Positions 42,801 through 57,800 of a stretch of 64,000 nucleotides of DNA are shown piece by piece (the stretch's first letter is position 1; each line of letters begins with the position of its first letter). Origin of the DNA: Sipunculus nudus (taxonomy: Eukaryota > Annelida > Sipuncula > Golfingiida > Sipunculidae); the NCBI GenBank assembly GCA_026874595.1, contig CM049306.1, positions 87,869,142 through 87,933,141 on the forward strand. The letters are read 5' to 3'. Both the position numbers and the translations under genes were made by a program. The notes under the pieces are model-generated. The model was not told the origin of the DNA, searched no databases, and saw nothing but the letters and a program-made list of their open reading frames with translations.

Positions 42801-45800
42801 AAAGTTAAAACAATAAATTTAATATAGTAAAATTTTTAAAAGATAATAATTAGTAGTATATTTTTAGTACTAATATTTTATACACGACAGTGATGTTTAC
42901 GCTTCAATCATAAAAAAACATGTCTGTGAAAAAGAAAGGAAAACAAAATTCATCCAAATGCCAATATGTTTAGTTGCCGTAAAACTGATGCCAGAATTGA
43001 AAATTTTGCCAGCTGGACATAGAGACTGTGAAATGAGTGTGAATACAGCACGGCCTGAATGAGAAAACTCTATGATAAACCTGAAATCGACATGACGATT
43101 GGTATGCGTCGTGCCCAAAAATCGCTCCCGGCAGCGTGCGGATATGGACTACGCATACGTACTACGCATGCGGATAAATGGAAACGGCCCTACAAAGCGA
43201 TTTTTGGGGACTATACGCATGTGGACTACGAATATGGATTACGGATACGGACTACGCACTTTTATGGAAAAGCACATATATTCTGCTGGGGACTCTCCCC
43301 TCGTGTGTCTTCGTACATCACTCGGTTGGAAACGGATCGCGGATCAAGAGACCTCAGACTGGTGGGAAAGGGAAAAATGAGAACGAGTTCATAGACGCTA
43401 AACCGGACCACTTATACTTATCGGCCGATTGTCAGGAGTATACACCGTTAACTCTGTTCACTTGATCAGATGTGCAACAGAAACTGTTAATATTCACGTT
43501 TTGCTAGTATACAATTGTCTCTTGTTGTCTCTCAGCCGTGAGTATTATGGTGCACAAACGCTTGACACAAAGTCACCGGTTGAGCGATATTACAAGTATG
43601 ATTGGGCCCCTCCCAGCACACTGCGCAAATAGGATTCACAAGATTCGTTTCGAGTAGAAACGTCCTCTGGCGAAAGGGTGCCTCCCAGTGCCACTAGTAA
43701 GCTAGCCATCAAGGGTGACCAAAGTGTTGGATATATTGGTACATTGTAGTCACCATCCCACATATTCACATTTACTTTATTCCAGTAAAAAGCCCACTAA
43801 ACTACACTTTACCCAGCCAATATGTATACATTCTCAGTTTAGATATGTTATAGTATTAAATCACGCTGTAGTATAAGAGTTAGCAGTGACCGTTTATGCT
43901 TGGGGGGGGGGGGGGGGGGCACAGCACAGTTTTGCTTATGTGCTGTTTACTGTATGGGGTTTGCTGTTGAACCAACTACACTGGCGTACTGGTCAACTAA
44001 AGCATATAGTTGACAAACAAAGGGATATAGTGCATGTGTTAGTTTGGATAATTGAGGTCGCTATAGTTTAAATGTCTTCTAGCCAGTCGGGTTCATTTAT
44101 ATATCATTAGGTAGCCAGAAGTGTAGACTACACTCGTATAGGTTATTTAAGGATTACATGATGTAACATTTAAGCAATTAATGGTGAAAGCACAACACAA
44201 TGAAATTATATCCACTTACTCTACCCTTAATTTAGTTATATTAAATATTCTATTAATGCCTACTTTTTAACATCTAGTAAGATATGTGCTAGAGAATAGC
44301 ACCATTATGTTAAGGTTATTCATACCTAAATTATTTATTTTTTTTGGATAAATTATATTCAGGATTAAAGACTGGATTGGAAAGCACACCATATAGCACA
44401 CAAGTTAGCCTCAGGTTATGGTTATTTCATTTAGGTTCTCAATCTTTGGGGACCGAGCTATAAATACGCCCAGTAGACAGAGTCTATACACAGAGAGCCA
44501 AAGGTAGATATGGGCTTAGCAATTTAGTCAACGTTAGTACCATTGGAATATTTTGAACTCGGGTCATAATAATCAGAAGGTTTAAGGACTGGCAACTTGT
44601 ACAAATGGTTATTTTATGAATACAAGAATGATTCTACAGAACGGAGTTCTCTTTGAAATATTGTGAATTGTGACAGTGACTTATGCATGTGCAAGAGCTT
44701 CCCCAATGGCACATCATAGAAACATGTATATAGACTCTATACCTTTATATTGCAGTACAAGAAAAGTACATAAAGCTAAATATACATACTGCTAATTTTA
44801 TGTCAGCTGTGGCATATAGCTGCAGGCCTGTAATGCAAACAAATCTTATTTAATTGTTCCTTCTTGTTTGTGTTACAGCCCCAAAGGTTGAGAGTTTACC
44901 CTGTTAAGTTTGGTCAGATCTGACCAAAGTGGTTTAGGTCACAATATTTGGCATGAGAACCTGCAAAAACCCCTACATATTATGCATATAATACAGTTGT
45001 ATTAACTAAGTTGAGATGTAAATTTTAACTTACCATTCAGTATGAATGAAATGATTGGTACTGACCCTCAAGAAAACCAGATTTTCAAAGTTGTTACCTC
45101 CATTGGCTCTTGTTTACAACATGGCAAGGCATGTTAGTAAGGCTAAGTGGGGGTCTATTCTTTGGTGACTTCATGGGGATCTATTAGGGAACCACCGTGT
45201 ATCAGGTATTATTAGGTAATTTGCATAGATCCCCCAATTTATTTGCATGAGATTCCCCTTTGGGGTTGTGTTGAATCAGAGGGGAACTCTCCCCTCCTGG
45301 TTTTGGGACTCCATTTCTGAATGGAGGCTGAATGTTTGGACAAGATAGCAGCTTTGAGCAGTAAATCAAAATATAGATAGCAAAAGGGCTTGTGATATTT
45401 AAAGTATTTGTTAATTGGGCCTGAGTATAGAATCCAGTCTTCATTTCCAAGATAGGTCTAAACTGACTTGACTGTCTCATATTAGTAGTAGTAATCAGCA
45501 TAAGCCATGACATGCCTGATGATACAACATTGACATGCCTCTTACTTCTCCATTACATGAATCCTAAACATCATAACGTCTGTCCGTATACACCCGTAAC
45601 CTTGTCTATGTAGACCAGATTTTATACTCACTCCATAATTGTTTTGTTTTTCCACACAGAATGTCCAGGAGGATGGGTAGAATTTTCTGCCAACTGTTAC
45701 AAGTTCGAGAAGGACCCTGAAGTCAACAGAGAGGGGATGAAGGCAAGATGCAATGTAAGCAGTAGTATCTCATACTATCTCTCAGTATCACTGTTTAAAA

Positions 45801-48800
45801 AAGTCTAGTAGGGCCTACAATATTTACATTATTACTGTTCACATGATCTTTCACAACATTTGCTTGAAGTAGACAAAATAAAAACAACTTAATATGCCAT
45901 GTAAGCATCTTATTTATCAATGTCTTTTACAACATTAACATAAAGTCCTTAGATAAGCTGGAACAAAGATAAAGTTCAGTCAATAAAGTTCTCAGGCACC
46001 ACAGCCATCAATTTTGCATCAAAAATAGTTTTTTTATATTCAATAGATACCAATTTTGAGCTCAAGCTGCTTGGACATTTCTTTCAAGAAGATAAAATAA
46101 TACAATTTGATAAGATTTCGTTTGTTATGTAGTGCTTTTACCTGTTTAGCAAAACAATTCTGCTATTATCATGCTTTTCCCTGACAATATGACATTTAAA
46201 TCAAAACATACATAAAAAAGGTAAAAAAAAATTGCCCTCATGCCCTCATTTATGAAAAAAGTGCCTGAGAACACCATCTTTTTTTTTTTGCCATAGACCA
46301 ACTTATTTATAGCATCTCTGGTATTGTTGGATGGGCCATATCTTCTATGTATATTGTTCTTAATATTTTAATAAGTGATTCCCTTGACTTAGCTGGGCTA
46401 AAATCATCTGATAAATGTGACTTAACTCTGGTTCAGAGTAAAATTCTGTTTGTGCCCATCTCTGGACTTCCCTGGCAAGGACATGAGGGCTGATCTGTCC
46501 TTACAGACTGTGGTTGTGTCAGTCATTCCCTCCTTCCCCTTTAGTCCTCCAGTCCCTGTTCTTGTTGAGTCCAGTTTTGGAACCTTTTCTTGAAAAACCT
46601 ACACTGATCACTTAATTTGAAACAGATCTAGGCAGCAAAGTATTATTATGAACAGTGCATGACACTACTGGGTTATTCCCATATAAGACCAATGAAGTCG
46701 GTTCACTAAGTTGAATCTACTCCAGGGCTTGACATTAATGGTTAACCGCTTGCCCAGGACAGGTAGAAGTCACAGAAAATTTGGATAGGGCAACAAATGG
46801 GGTTCCTACTTGCCCAGCTTGGAAAATGGGTGCAACATAAAACCTTTACAAAAAGGTCTGAATCTTGACTAATCTTAAGTTAGCCACTTACTTTTTCAGG
46901 AGAAGTGAAGTCATATTGTAATACATCTAGCTTCAATTACCTGCATGTTTTTATCTATTCAAATGCTAAAGAGAAACATTATAAACAAACATAAACATTT
47001 GAATATATGTGTAATGTTGCAAAATAATCATGTGGATGACATTTTGGTGGTTGTGGCAGAATTTTGAAGGACAAGTAAAAAATTCATATAGAACAAAAAA
47101 AAACTAGCTGTCACTTGCTCTACTTGGTAAGTACTTTCAAAATTAAATGTTGAGCCCTATCCTCAAATGATTTTACGACTGATATTGTTACAGGTGTAAA
47201 TGGCCTTAAAGCCAGCCATTCACCTGCCTTATCTATGGAGTTTTTGTGGTTTTTCAGGATTTCTCGGCATACATGTTAATGAACTCTAGGTAGTTAATGT
47301 AAAAAAGTTCTTACTATGCCTCTGTTATGGAAATATAATGAGCTTGTTTATCTACAAGCTGTTAGTAAACACAGCAATGTTCACAAATGGAAACCCATGT
47401 AACCCTTGATTCTTTATTGTTTACTGGCGGAAGTTTAAAGGCCACCAGTTGTAAACCCCTTTTGCAAAATTCTGGTTCATCTAATTTGCTGCTAGATGTC
47501 CTTGTTGTATGTGTGTGGATTATTTTTGCAATCCCCCACAAGTTCTAAAAATGATGGTTTGAACAGCCTGTGTGTGGTAGGATTTGCATTTTGTTGCCTT
47601 TTTCCATGAGGGGTTCAAGGGATTATCTTCAGTTAATAGACGTCAGATATCAGAATAGGCCCCTTTATGTGAAAAACTGGTATCAACAATGATGACTCAG
47701 TTTTTACCTCAGCTGACTGTAAGTGATGGTCCTTTGTCCGTCGTCCGGCTGGCAATCCTTTAAAAAGGCATGTTTTGAAACAGTTGACCCTACAGATCTG
47801 AAATCCGTCACACTGCTAAACATGTCAAAAATTTATCAAAGTGTCAACCAATGATCATGGTAATAGTATAGATCTTATGTTTATAAACTGCTCACATGGT
47901 TCATTTAGAAAATGCATTGTCAGATCACACAATATTTTGTTGCAACAATTCCTTGCTCATCAATTCCAAATAATCATATCAACCATGGGCTATATCATCT
48001 CTTCCTTTTGGAATTTTTTCTAAATTTGTTATTATTTAAGATTTTTACCTTTAAGGTCAACTTCAGCTGAGCACCCTGACCCAAGGGTTCCTTGTTTGTT
48101 TCACTCTGACAAGGAACAGTTAAGGGAGGAGTAAACAGTCATGGTAAGGTGATTTTTATTTCAGTATGAAATGGCAACAGGGTAAATATCAATTGCATCA
48201 TCCATGATTACTTGGTTTCTGTATTTTCAGTATGACGGAGCAGCAGGGTTAAGTATTAACAGTGATGAGGAGCATAAATTTATTCAGGCTGAGCTGGACA
48301 GACAGGATTCTGGCCAGCAAAAGTGAGTATTGATAACTATTTGATCACTAGTTATTAGGTATTCAGCTGCATTTATTAAGAATTTTCGCCTATACCTATA
48401 AATAACCTATGCATGTACTAACCACATCAAGTAAAACCTTCCTGTCAGTAACTCATCTCTGCAGCATTGGTGGTGACCGTGGTGATGTTTATACACCATA
48501 TTGTCTTTCCTGGCTTTCTGAAAAAACATACAAGTTGTCGTTTTGTGCATTAAAAACCAGTTTTAGTTTAATGTCTTCACTGTCATTTTTTCCATTACTC
48601 TGAACTCTCATCATGATTTCCTTGTTTTGTTCACTGAATTTCATCTTATGTCACAAAAAAGGTCAGGCAATGTTTCAATATGTTTCTGGTGGAAATAATT
48701 ATAGTTAGCTTTTTCTGTTATTGAAACAGGATTGAGTAGAATGCATACCTCTGACAAGACATAACAATCCTAATTTATCTGCCACTTGATACAGATCCAG

Positions 48801-51800
48801 ACCAATGTTATTTGGTGTCTTATCAGGCCCACTCAACACTTTTTTTGAAAATCATTTCAGTAGTTTTTGCTTAATACTGCTAACAGACAAACAAAAAGAC
48901 ATGGGTAAAAGCATACGGTTATTATCATACTCTTGCTGTCTTTTTTTACAATTTAAGACATGATTGGTGGACAAGTGGTCGGAGAGTTTCACAGTCTTCA
49001 TCTAAGTTTTACTGGGAAGGTGATGGGAACCCTGTGGAATCGTTTGTGTACTGGCATAATAGCAGCATCCCATTAGATACATCCAAGAGCTACATCATGT
49101 ATCACTTCAATGGTAGGTCATGTTGTTTGAAACTTTCAGATGTTACATTATATTACTGTATATGTGAACCTTAGCAAAATCATGTCTTACATGGTGAATC
49201 CTTTTCGAGTCCCAAAGTATCCCTGTGTCTCATCAGCATGGAAATCTGGTAGGCTAAACTCCAAATAAGTGTTGGTCTCACTTCATTCACCTTTATATAA
49301 GGCTAAAAAAATAAAATGTATGGTTCTCAGGCACCTCATGCATAAATTTTACCCCCCCCCCCATAAAAGATATTTATTTATAGTTTCATCTTCAAGAAGA
49401 TAAAATAATACATTTTTGTTAAGATTTCCTTTGTTATGTAGTGCTTTTACCTTTTTTGCAAAACAGTTCTGTTATTTTCATGCTTTTCCCTAATCATATT
49501 ACATTCTTTTCAAAACATACATAAAAAAAGGTAAAAATGAAATATCACCCGCCGGCACTGGTTTCTGAAAAAAAGTGCCTGAGAACCATACCTTTTTTTT
49601 TGGGGGGTGGGGGGGGCTAATTAATATTTTACATCAATAGAAGAGAATAAAAGAAAATATGAAAATTACTTTATATGTTCACATTATTTGACTTTAATAT
49701 ATATTTTTTATACATGCTCACTTGTGATAAAAATACATTGTAACTTGTGTAGACTCGAATTTGTGACTTATTTACTTTGACTCTTTTTTTTCCAAGAATT
49801 GACAATATGTTATACATTTCACCATTTTATTTCAAGAATGGTGAAAATAATGACACTTGCTAGTGTCATTGTACAACTAACAAGTACTATACCAGTTTGA
49901 TAAACAGGATAAAGCATGAAACTCTGGATTGTTAAGTTTATAAAATGAAGAACCATCAGAATAAAATTAACTGGGGACAGCAGCACTAACCACAGACAGT
50001 CACGTCCTGTCAGTCATTAAAACAAGGTCACCCCCTACCACCACTATAATCATCCACTTAAGACCTGTCTTGATTATTTTTAGCGTCGTCCGTCATGTGT
50101 CGTGCGTTGTGCGTGGTACGTAGTGCGTCGTCTGTACGTTAACCATAGCTATCTCAAAAACGACAGGAGCTAGAATCACCATATTTTTTACAAATAATCA
50201 GTCATCAAAAAAACTATATCGGATTTTGTTTATTTTTTTTCTAACTGCATTTTCTTAGATTTTATAGGGAAAAGCTAAAAAAGCTTTAAAAATCTTCTTC
50301 TCCGAAACTGTCCAGCCAAATTGTCCAATATATCACAGAAATGATCCCTGGAACAATCTTTCTCAAGTTTGTTCAAATGGTTCCAGTTTTGAGATTTTTG
50401 GCCGAGTTACAGGAGGTTGAACTTTGTTAATTGTACAAAAAAGCATATTAAAATTAAAATCTTAGAAACGGCTGGAGCTATAATCACCAAATTTTATGCC
50501 AATGTTGGGCACATAGGTCATATCTGAAATTGAGGTATTGGTGGCGCCACCTGCATTGGCCTTTTTTGTACCGAGTCAACAGTGCCTGTATCGCACTGAG
50601 GGCTACAAAAAACTTCCTCTCTGAAACCATATGGCCAAAATGTTTAATATCACACAGAAATAATCCTAGGGTAGTGCTTTCTGAAGTTTGTTCAAATGGT
50701 CTATTTTCAGTGACTTTTGGCTAAGTTAATGGAAGCTGAATTTAGTCATATGCCATAACAGCCCATTTTAGCTCAGTGCCTACAAAGATCTTCTTCTCAA
50801 AAACCACTGGGCCAAATTCTTAAATCTCACACATTAATTATCCTCAGATGTTGATAATTCAAGTTTGTTCAAATAGTTTTGGTTCAGTGCTTTTTGGCTG
50901 AGTTACGGGAAGCTGAACTTAGCCAGTTTGCTGTATCTTCTTATATGAGTAATTAACTTGTGAAAGGTTTTTTCGACTGATGCCTATGAAGCTATTTTGT
51001 TAAATATTTTACAAGAATAATCCCTACAAAAATTCTTATAATAATTGTCATTAATGGTTCCACATGAATGATTTTTGGCTGAATTATGGAGATTTAATTG
51101 AGTCATTTTACCATATATGTTAGCTGTGTGATGCTGTTACATCTAGCCTGGCACCAGTTTATCAGCATCTGTTACATCATGCCACTAGACATTTAGATTT
51201 CAGGTTATATTTGGTTAATATTAACAAGAAAGTTGTTTTAAAAGCTTTTAAAAAATTAAGATTTATGATTTAAGTTATTCATCATACCAGGCAGTGTTAC
51301 AATCATGGATATTCAGCTCTCTGTGGCTATATAAAGACAACTGTATGTGGATTATAAATTATTGGTATCCCTACCCAACTTTATTCAAGAATTTGCCATC
51401 AATGATATATATCTGTATTTTAATTTTGCATTCAGTATGCATCTGTAATAATTTTACATATATTCCTGATTTCTTTTTTTTATAAAAAGGCAGCTGAAAA
51501 GCATTTTGTATTGGGAAAATAAATTTCAAAATTATTTCAAGTAGGGACCACTTTTGTGTACAGATGGCAGCCTTTGGTTTACCATTGGCAGGCTGCCAGT
51601 GCCTTGATGTTGGCCATTAGCCAAGATGATGTCAGCTCTATAAATAGTTTTGGCACAGTGCCAGGATTGGAAGAAGTGCGGCCAGGTATAGATCAAGAGT
51701 TCACTCAATGCAGTAGCTGCATACTATTTATAGCTTTGGCAGACTGCTCACTGCATCATATTTGGCACCAAAGTTCAACCTGAATCTATTTATAGCTTTG

Positions 51801-54800
51801 GCAGACTGCCAACTCAGATTATGCAACAGGTCAAGAGTTCACTCAGTGCAGCCAGGTACAGGTCAAAAGTTCACTCAGTCTAGCCAGGTGCAGGTCAAGA
51901 GTTCACTCAGTGCAGTAGCTTGAGGCAGCAATTGGTCACAGGTCACTCGGGGGCAACTGCCTTACTCACCTAAGCCTTGTCAGCCCAGTTCATCTAACTC
52001 TGGGGAAGTTTGATGTATTGGACTGATACCTGTCTATGCGTCTTTGATGGTATTCTCATTTACAAGACAGGTGGTGCCACCTACATTGACATTTGCAGTT
52101 TATGCGCCTGCTTATTTCTACAGAGGAATTTGATTCTTCAGCCTAAAATTAAGTATGTTTATACATATCGGGTAGCTTTATAGTGTACAAGACTGGTGGC
52201 GCCACCTACAATAATTTTTGAACAGTGTATGTCTCTGCTTATTTCACAGGAGGGGTTAGACATATCAGTCTGACATTGGGCATATATATATATCTCTTCG
52301 TTGTATATAAGACTGGTGGTGCCAGCTACAATCATTGTATCCGCCAAAACAGAGTTTTGCTGATACTATGTTTTCAGTCGGGCGCTGACGCTGCCGCCAT
52401 TGCCGCATAGGTTTCTGGAGAACGCCTTCATAACCACTGGGCAGAATTTTTTTAAATTTGTAATTATGATTGGTCAAATGTGAGCTGCTGCGCCCTCATT
52501 TTTGGTTGACCTCTGACCTTTCCTCTCTGCCTAACGTCCATTTGTGCAAATGTTTCCACACATAAACCCACATATCTTGGGAACCGTTTGACCGATAAGG
52601 CTAAAGGTTTTGCACAAATATAGCCCTTGGAAAGCTTTATAACGTGCACTAAAAATGGTGGCACCACCTGCAACCATTTTTGCACAGCGTCCATCTGTAC
52701 ATCTGTCTTGGGATAAAAACACTCATATCTCTGCATTGGTTGGACTTATCCACCTGAAATTTTGCATGTGTATTCATCATGGACAGCTTTCTTGATTCAC
52801 ATTTAAGCTGCAGACATCAAAGCTCATATCTCGGGAACCGTTTGACCAGTTGGGCCAAAATTTTAGCATGTGTATAGATCTCCCATAGCTCTTATCATAC
52901 GCAAAACTGGTGGTGCCACCTGCCACCATTTTTGCACAGCGTCCATCTGTTCATCTCCCATGGGATAAAATCACTCATATCTCGGCAGTGGTTTGACTAA
53001 TCCACCTGATATTTTGCAGGTTTATACATCCTTGACAGCTTTCTTGATTTTATGACAGGTGGCGCCACCTACATTCAAATTTACGCTGCAGACATCAAAG
53101 CTCATATCTCAGGAACCATTTGACCGATTAGGCCAAAAGTTTGCATGTTTATAGATCTCACATAACTCTTTATCATACGCAAAACTGGTGGCGCCACCTG
53201 CAATCATTTCTGCACAGCGTCCATCTGTTTGTTTGTTGTGGGATAAAATCACTCATATCTCGGCAGTGGTTTGACATATCTGCCTAAAATTTTGCAGGTT
53301 TATACATCTAGGATAGCTTTCTGGATTTTGTGGCAGGTGGTGCCTCCTACATTTATGTATACACTGCAGACATTCAGGCTTATATCTCAGGACTGGTTTG
53401 ACATATCCCCCTGAAACTTTGCATGTGTATAGATCTCACATAGCTCTTAATCATACACAAAATTGGTGGTGCCATCTGCCACCATTTTTGCACAGCGTCC
53501 GTCTGTCTTTCTGCCGTGGCATAAAATCACTCATATCTCAGTAGTTGTTTGACTTATCTGCCTAAAATTTTGCATGTTTATACATCTTGGACAGCTTTCT
53601 GGATTTTGTGGTATTTCCCTTGCCACTTAGTCCATGCCTCACTTCACCTTTCCTACTCTGATTTCAGCGGATACACATAGTTGCTTGTTGACTACCCATA
53701 TTCTAGTTTTTGTGTTGTGTGCACCCATGCCAGAACTGCAGCAGTGATGTTTGTTTAATAGTTTCTTGTTAAAAGTGTTTAGTACTTGCATTGTTCATAT
53801 ACATGTTACACATGTTCTTGAAAAGTAATGGTCCAGCATTGTATTGGTATAATCTCATTGCACAGGTTTGCATTAGGCCTGTAGGCCTTGTTTAAGTACT
53901 CACTGGGGATCTCTTTTGACCATCTGGTCATTAAGTCATCAGGCAGAGGTCATTAAGGTCACTGGTTGATAACTTGTGACTGTGAGTGACCAGTTTGGCC
54001 ACTACTGACTAGGTACCACAGCAAATGACCAGGTCATTTGCTGTGGATGTTAGTGACGAAAACTACCACATAATTTCTCCCTGTTGCCAAAATGCTCTCA
54101 TAGTGATAATAATACATGGTACCTCGTAATGACTAACTTCAATGTGATGACTAATAGTGCTGAGCTGTATTTTAATTCCAAGGTCACCAGTGGGCTTGGA
54201 TCCTTGGAACCGGTGATGAACTAAAGCCAGTCATCTGTGAAATCTCAAAATCAGAAATTTACAAAATCAGAACAGAAGAGCGTGGCCCCGGTAAGCAAAG
54301 TTTATTGTTTCATGTTCCCACTGCTCCTGGAAAAAAATTGGATATTGCAGGTACAGACAGGTGCTGATTCATATTTATAAAAGGTTCAGTGATTGCAGTA
54401 TTTCAATTGTGATTGAGTCATTTATTTATTTTGCTTTTCATATGCAGAAAAATCTTTGTGGAGATCACATAAAATTTTAAATGAATTATTCAGATGTACT
54501 TTTTATTGGGTAAAGATGACTCCTGTAAAGAATTTAATTCTGGTCTGAATCATATTGGCCCTTGATGTATTATAAAGATAGATACTTAAATATTTTTATA
54601 TACAGATAGATGTTTATGACTGGTGGTATTATTTATTTGACATTTAGACATGTTAACTCATTTCAGGTTATGGAAACCCCAACCCTGATCCCGAGGCATG
54701 GGAGACAGGTCCATATTTCACGGTCCAGCCAGTGCCTACGGTGTTCGAGATTGAATCTCCTCAAACATTCGTGGCCCTGGATTGTGTGGCTTCTGGCTTA

Positions 54801-57800
54801 CCACCACCGACCTACCGGTGGTTCAAGGAGAGAGCCGGCCAAGAGGTGGAAATCTTGCCAGAATCGGACCCTCGATATACGTTCATCAACGGGCGTTTGG
54901 TGATTGATCAGCCTACACAAGACAGGAACGATGACGGGAACTACCAGTGTAGGACACAGAACAAGTTTGGTTCCATAATGAGCGTGACTGCACCACTTAA
55001 CTTTGGCTGTAAGTTTATCTTAGTGTGCTTTACAGTCAAATTCATTGATCATGGTTTGGCCGACAAGTAAGTTTTTAGCTAAACTTGTGAGCTTATGTGA
55101 TGGTGCAGCGTCAGCGTCATCTGTACTTTAACCAATATTATCTCAAAAACTATAGGAGCTAGCATCACCAAACTTTATGCAAAAAATCAGTCATCTAAAA
55201 AACTCAATCAGATTTTGTTTATTTTTTTGCTGCATTTTCTTAGATTTTATAGGGGAAAAGCTTAAAAACCTTTAAAAATCTTCTTCTCCAAAACCCCAGC
55301 CTAATTGTCCAATATTTCCCAGAAATAATCTCAGAAACAATCTCAAGTTTGTTCGAATGTTTCCAGTTTGGTGATTTTTGGCCCAGTTACTGGAAGTTGA
55401 ACTTAGTCATCTGTCCAGAAAAGCATACAAAAATTGGGATCTCAGAAATGGCTGGAGCTATCATCACCAAATTTGATGCCAATATTGGTCATATGAGTCA
55501 TATCTGAAATTGAGGTATTGGTGGCACCACCTGCAATGCCTTTTTTGTACGGGGGTCATCAGTGCCTGTAACATACTGAGGGCTACAAAGAACTTCTTCT
55601 CTGAAACCATACGGTCAAATTGTTAAATATCGCACAGATATGATCCTAGGGTAGTGCTTCCTGAAGTATATTCAAATGGTCTCTGTTTGGTGGCTTTTGG
55701 CTAAGTTATGGGAAGCTGAATTTAGTCATGTGGCATAACAGCCCATTTTAGCTCAGTGGCTATAAGATCTTCTTCTCAAAAACCACTGGGCCAAATTCTT
55801 AAATCTCACACTTTAATTATCTTCAGCTGTTGATAATTAAAGTTTGTTCAAATGGTTTTGGTTTTGTTCAAATGGTTTTGGTTCAGTGCTTTTTGGCTGA
55901 GTTATGGGAAGCTGAACTTAGCCTGTTTGCTGTATCTTCCTATATGAGTTATAAACCTGCAAAACGTTTTTCGACTGAAACCACTGAAGCCAATTTGTTT
56001 ATTATTTTAAAAGAATAATCAAAATAATAATTCTTATAATAATCCTCTTAATGTTTCAACATGAATGATTTTTGGCTGAATTATGGAGATTGGATTGAGT
56101 CATTTTACAATATATATTAGCTGTGTGAAGCATCACACATCATGCCACTAGACATTTCGATTTCAGGTTAAATAGCCTGGGAGACTGCAAACTATTTCAG
56201 ATTTGGCAACAGGCCAAAGGTCAGTCTGGATCTATTTATAGCTTTGGCAAACTGGCAACTGTATCAGATTAGGCAACAGGTCAAGAGTTCAATCAGTGCA
56301 GTAGCTGCATTCTATTTATAGCTTTGGCAGACTGTCCACTGTACCAGATTTGGCGCCAAAGGTCAGTCTGGATCTATTTATAGCTTTGGCAAACTGCCAA
56401 CTCAGATTATGCAACAGGTCAAGAGTTCACTCAGTGCAGCCAGGTACAGGTCAAAAGTTCACTCAGTCTAGCTAGGTGCAGGTCAAGAGTTCACTCAGTG
56501 CAGTAGCTTGAGCCAGCAATTGGTCACAGTTCATTGGGGGGCAACACTGCCTTTCTCACCCAAGCTTGGTCAGCCCAGTGCATCAAACTCAAGAGAAGTT
56601 TGATGTATTAGCCTGATATTTGGACCTGTTTATGCATCTTTGATGGCTTTCTTTCTTGTTTACAAGACAGGTGTCGCCACCTACAGTGACTTTGCACAGT
56701 GTATGTGCCTGCTGATTTGTCCAAAGGAATTTGATCTATCAGCCTGAAATTGGGCATATTTATACATATGGTAAAGCTTTATCATATACAAGACTGGTGG
56801 CGCTACCTACAGTAATTTTTGTACAGTGTAAGTCCATGCTTATTTCTCAGGAGAGGATATCAGCATGAAATTGGGCATATGTATACATCTCTGATACCTT
56901 TTTTCATATGCAAGACATGTAGGCCTACTTGAAAAGTAATGGCCCAGCATTGAAGCATTTTACCTGGTGTATAAACCATTGCACAGGTTTGCATTAGGCC
57001 TGTAGGCCTTGTTCAAATAAGAGGAATGTTCAACATAGAGGAGAGGGAAATTTCAGACTCAGTAAAATTTCCAGAACAATATAAAAGAAGTAATGTCACA
57101 AAATGTTAAATATTGGATACAAGAAAATATAATTTACTATAAACAATAACCAATAAAGTGTCTTGTCCAACTTTGATTTTCAGCATAATATACACATATT
57201 TACTGAGGTCATTTGTCACAGGACCTTTGTTAGCACCATGATAACTTACAAGGAATTCAATTGATTTTATGGAGTTCTCTGTGAACATTTACAAATAAAT
57301 AACTCAACTAAGTTGGATTCTTGGCAAAACCTGTGCATATTTAGTGAGTTTAGATGTTAAAGGGAAGTTGACTAAGCCCAAGTGCTTAAAGGGGCCTAAT
57401 CACCTATAAAGCATTTTGAATTAACTCAAAAAATAAATTTGTACCTGCCAAAATATTGCGTTGAAACTGTTTGCTTACTCCTGTTAACAAGTGTTAAAAA
57501 CAGTGGAGCGGGCTTGATCACAGGTGTCAACATAAACATCACATTGCATCGCCCGGGCCAAACACATGTCAATTAGGAGATCATTATACTGACGTAGCCC
57601 AAAAATACATTTTTCCACTGGTTGAAACATCGCTCACAATCGGATTTCTAGTCACAAGGCCTTGTTATGGTAAACAGACACATTGACAGTGTTTACCAAC
57701 ACTTGGAGACATAACAAGGTGTTAACCAGCTCTATGCAAGGTACTGAGACTGTGTGCTGGGATGATTTTGCTGGGAAACTTTTGTATATATGCAAAACTC

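Noticed and set aside
43429-43632. Open frame with the plausible-looking peptide REYYGAQTLDTKSPVERYY after a ctctcag
   Set aside because: It runs into a stop without a donor in that frame, and the phase does not fit between contactin exons 1 and 2. Family unknown; kept only as a curiosity.
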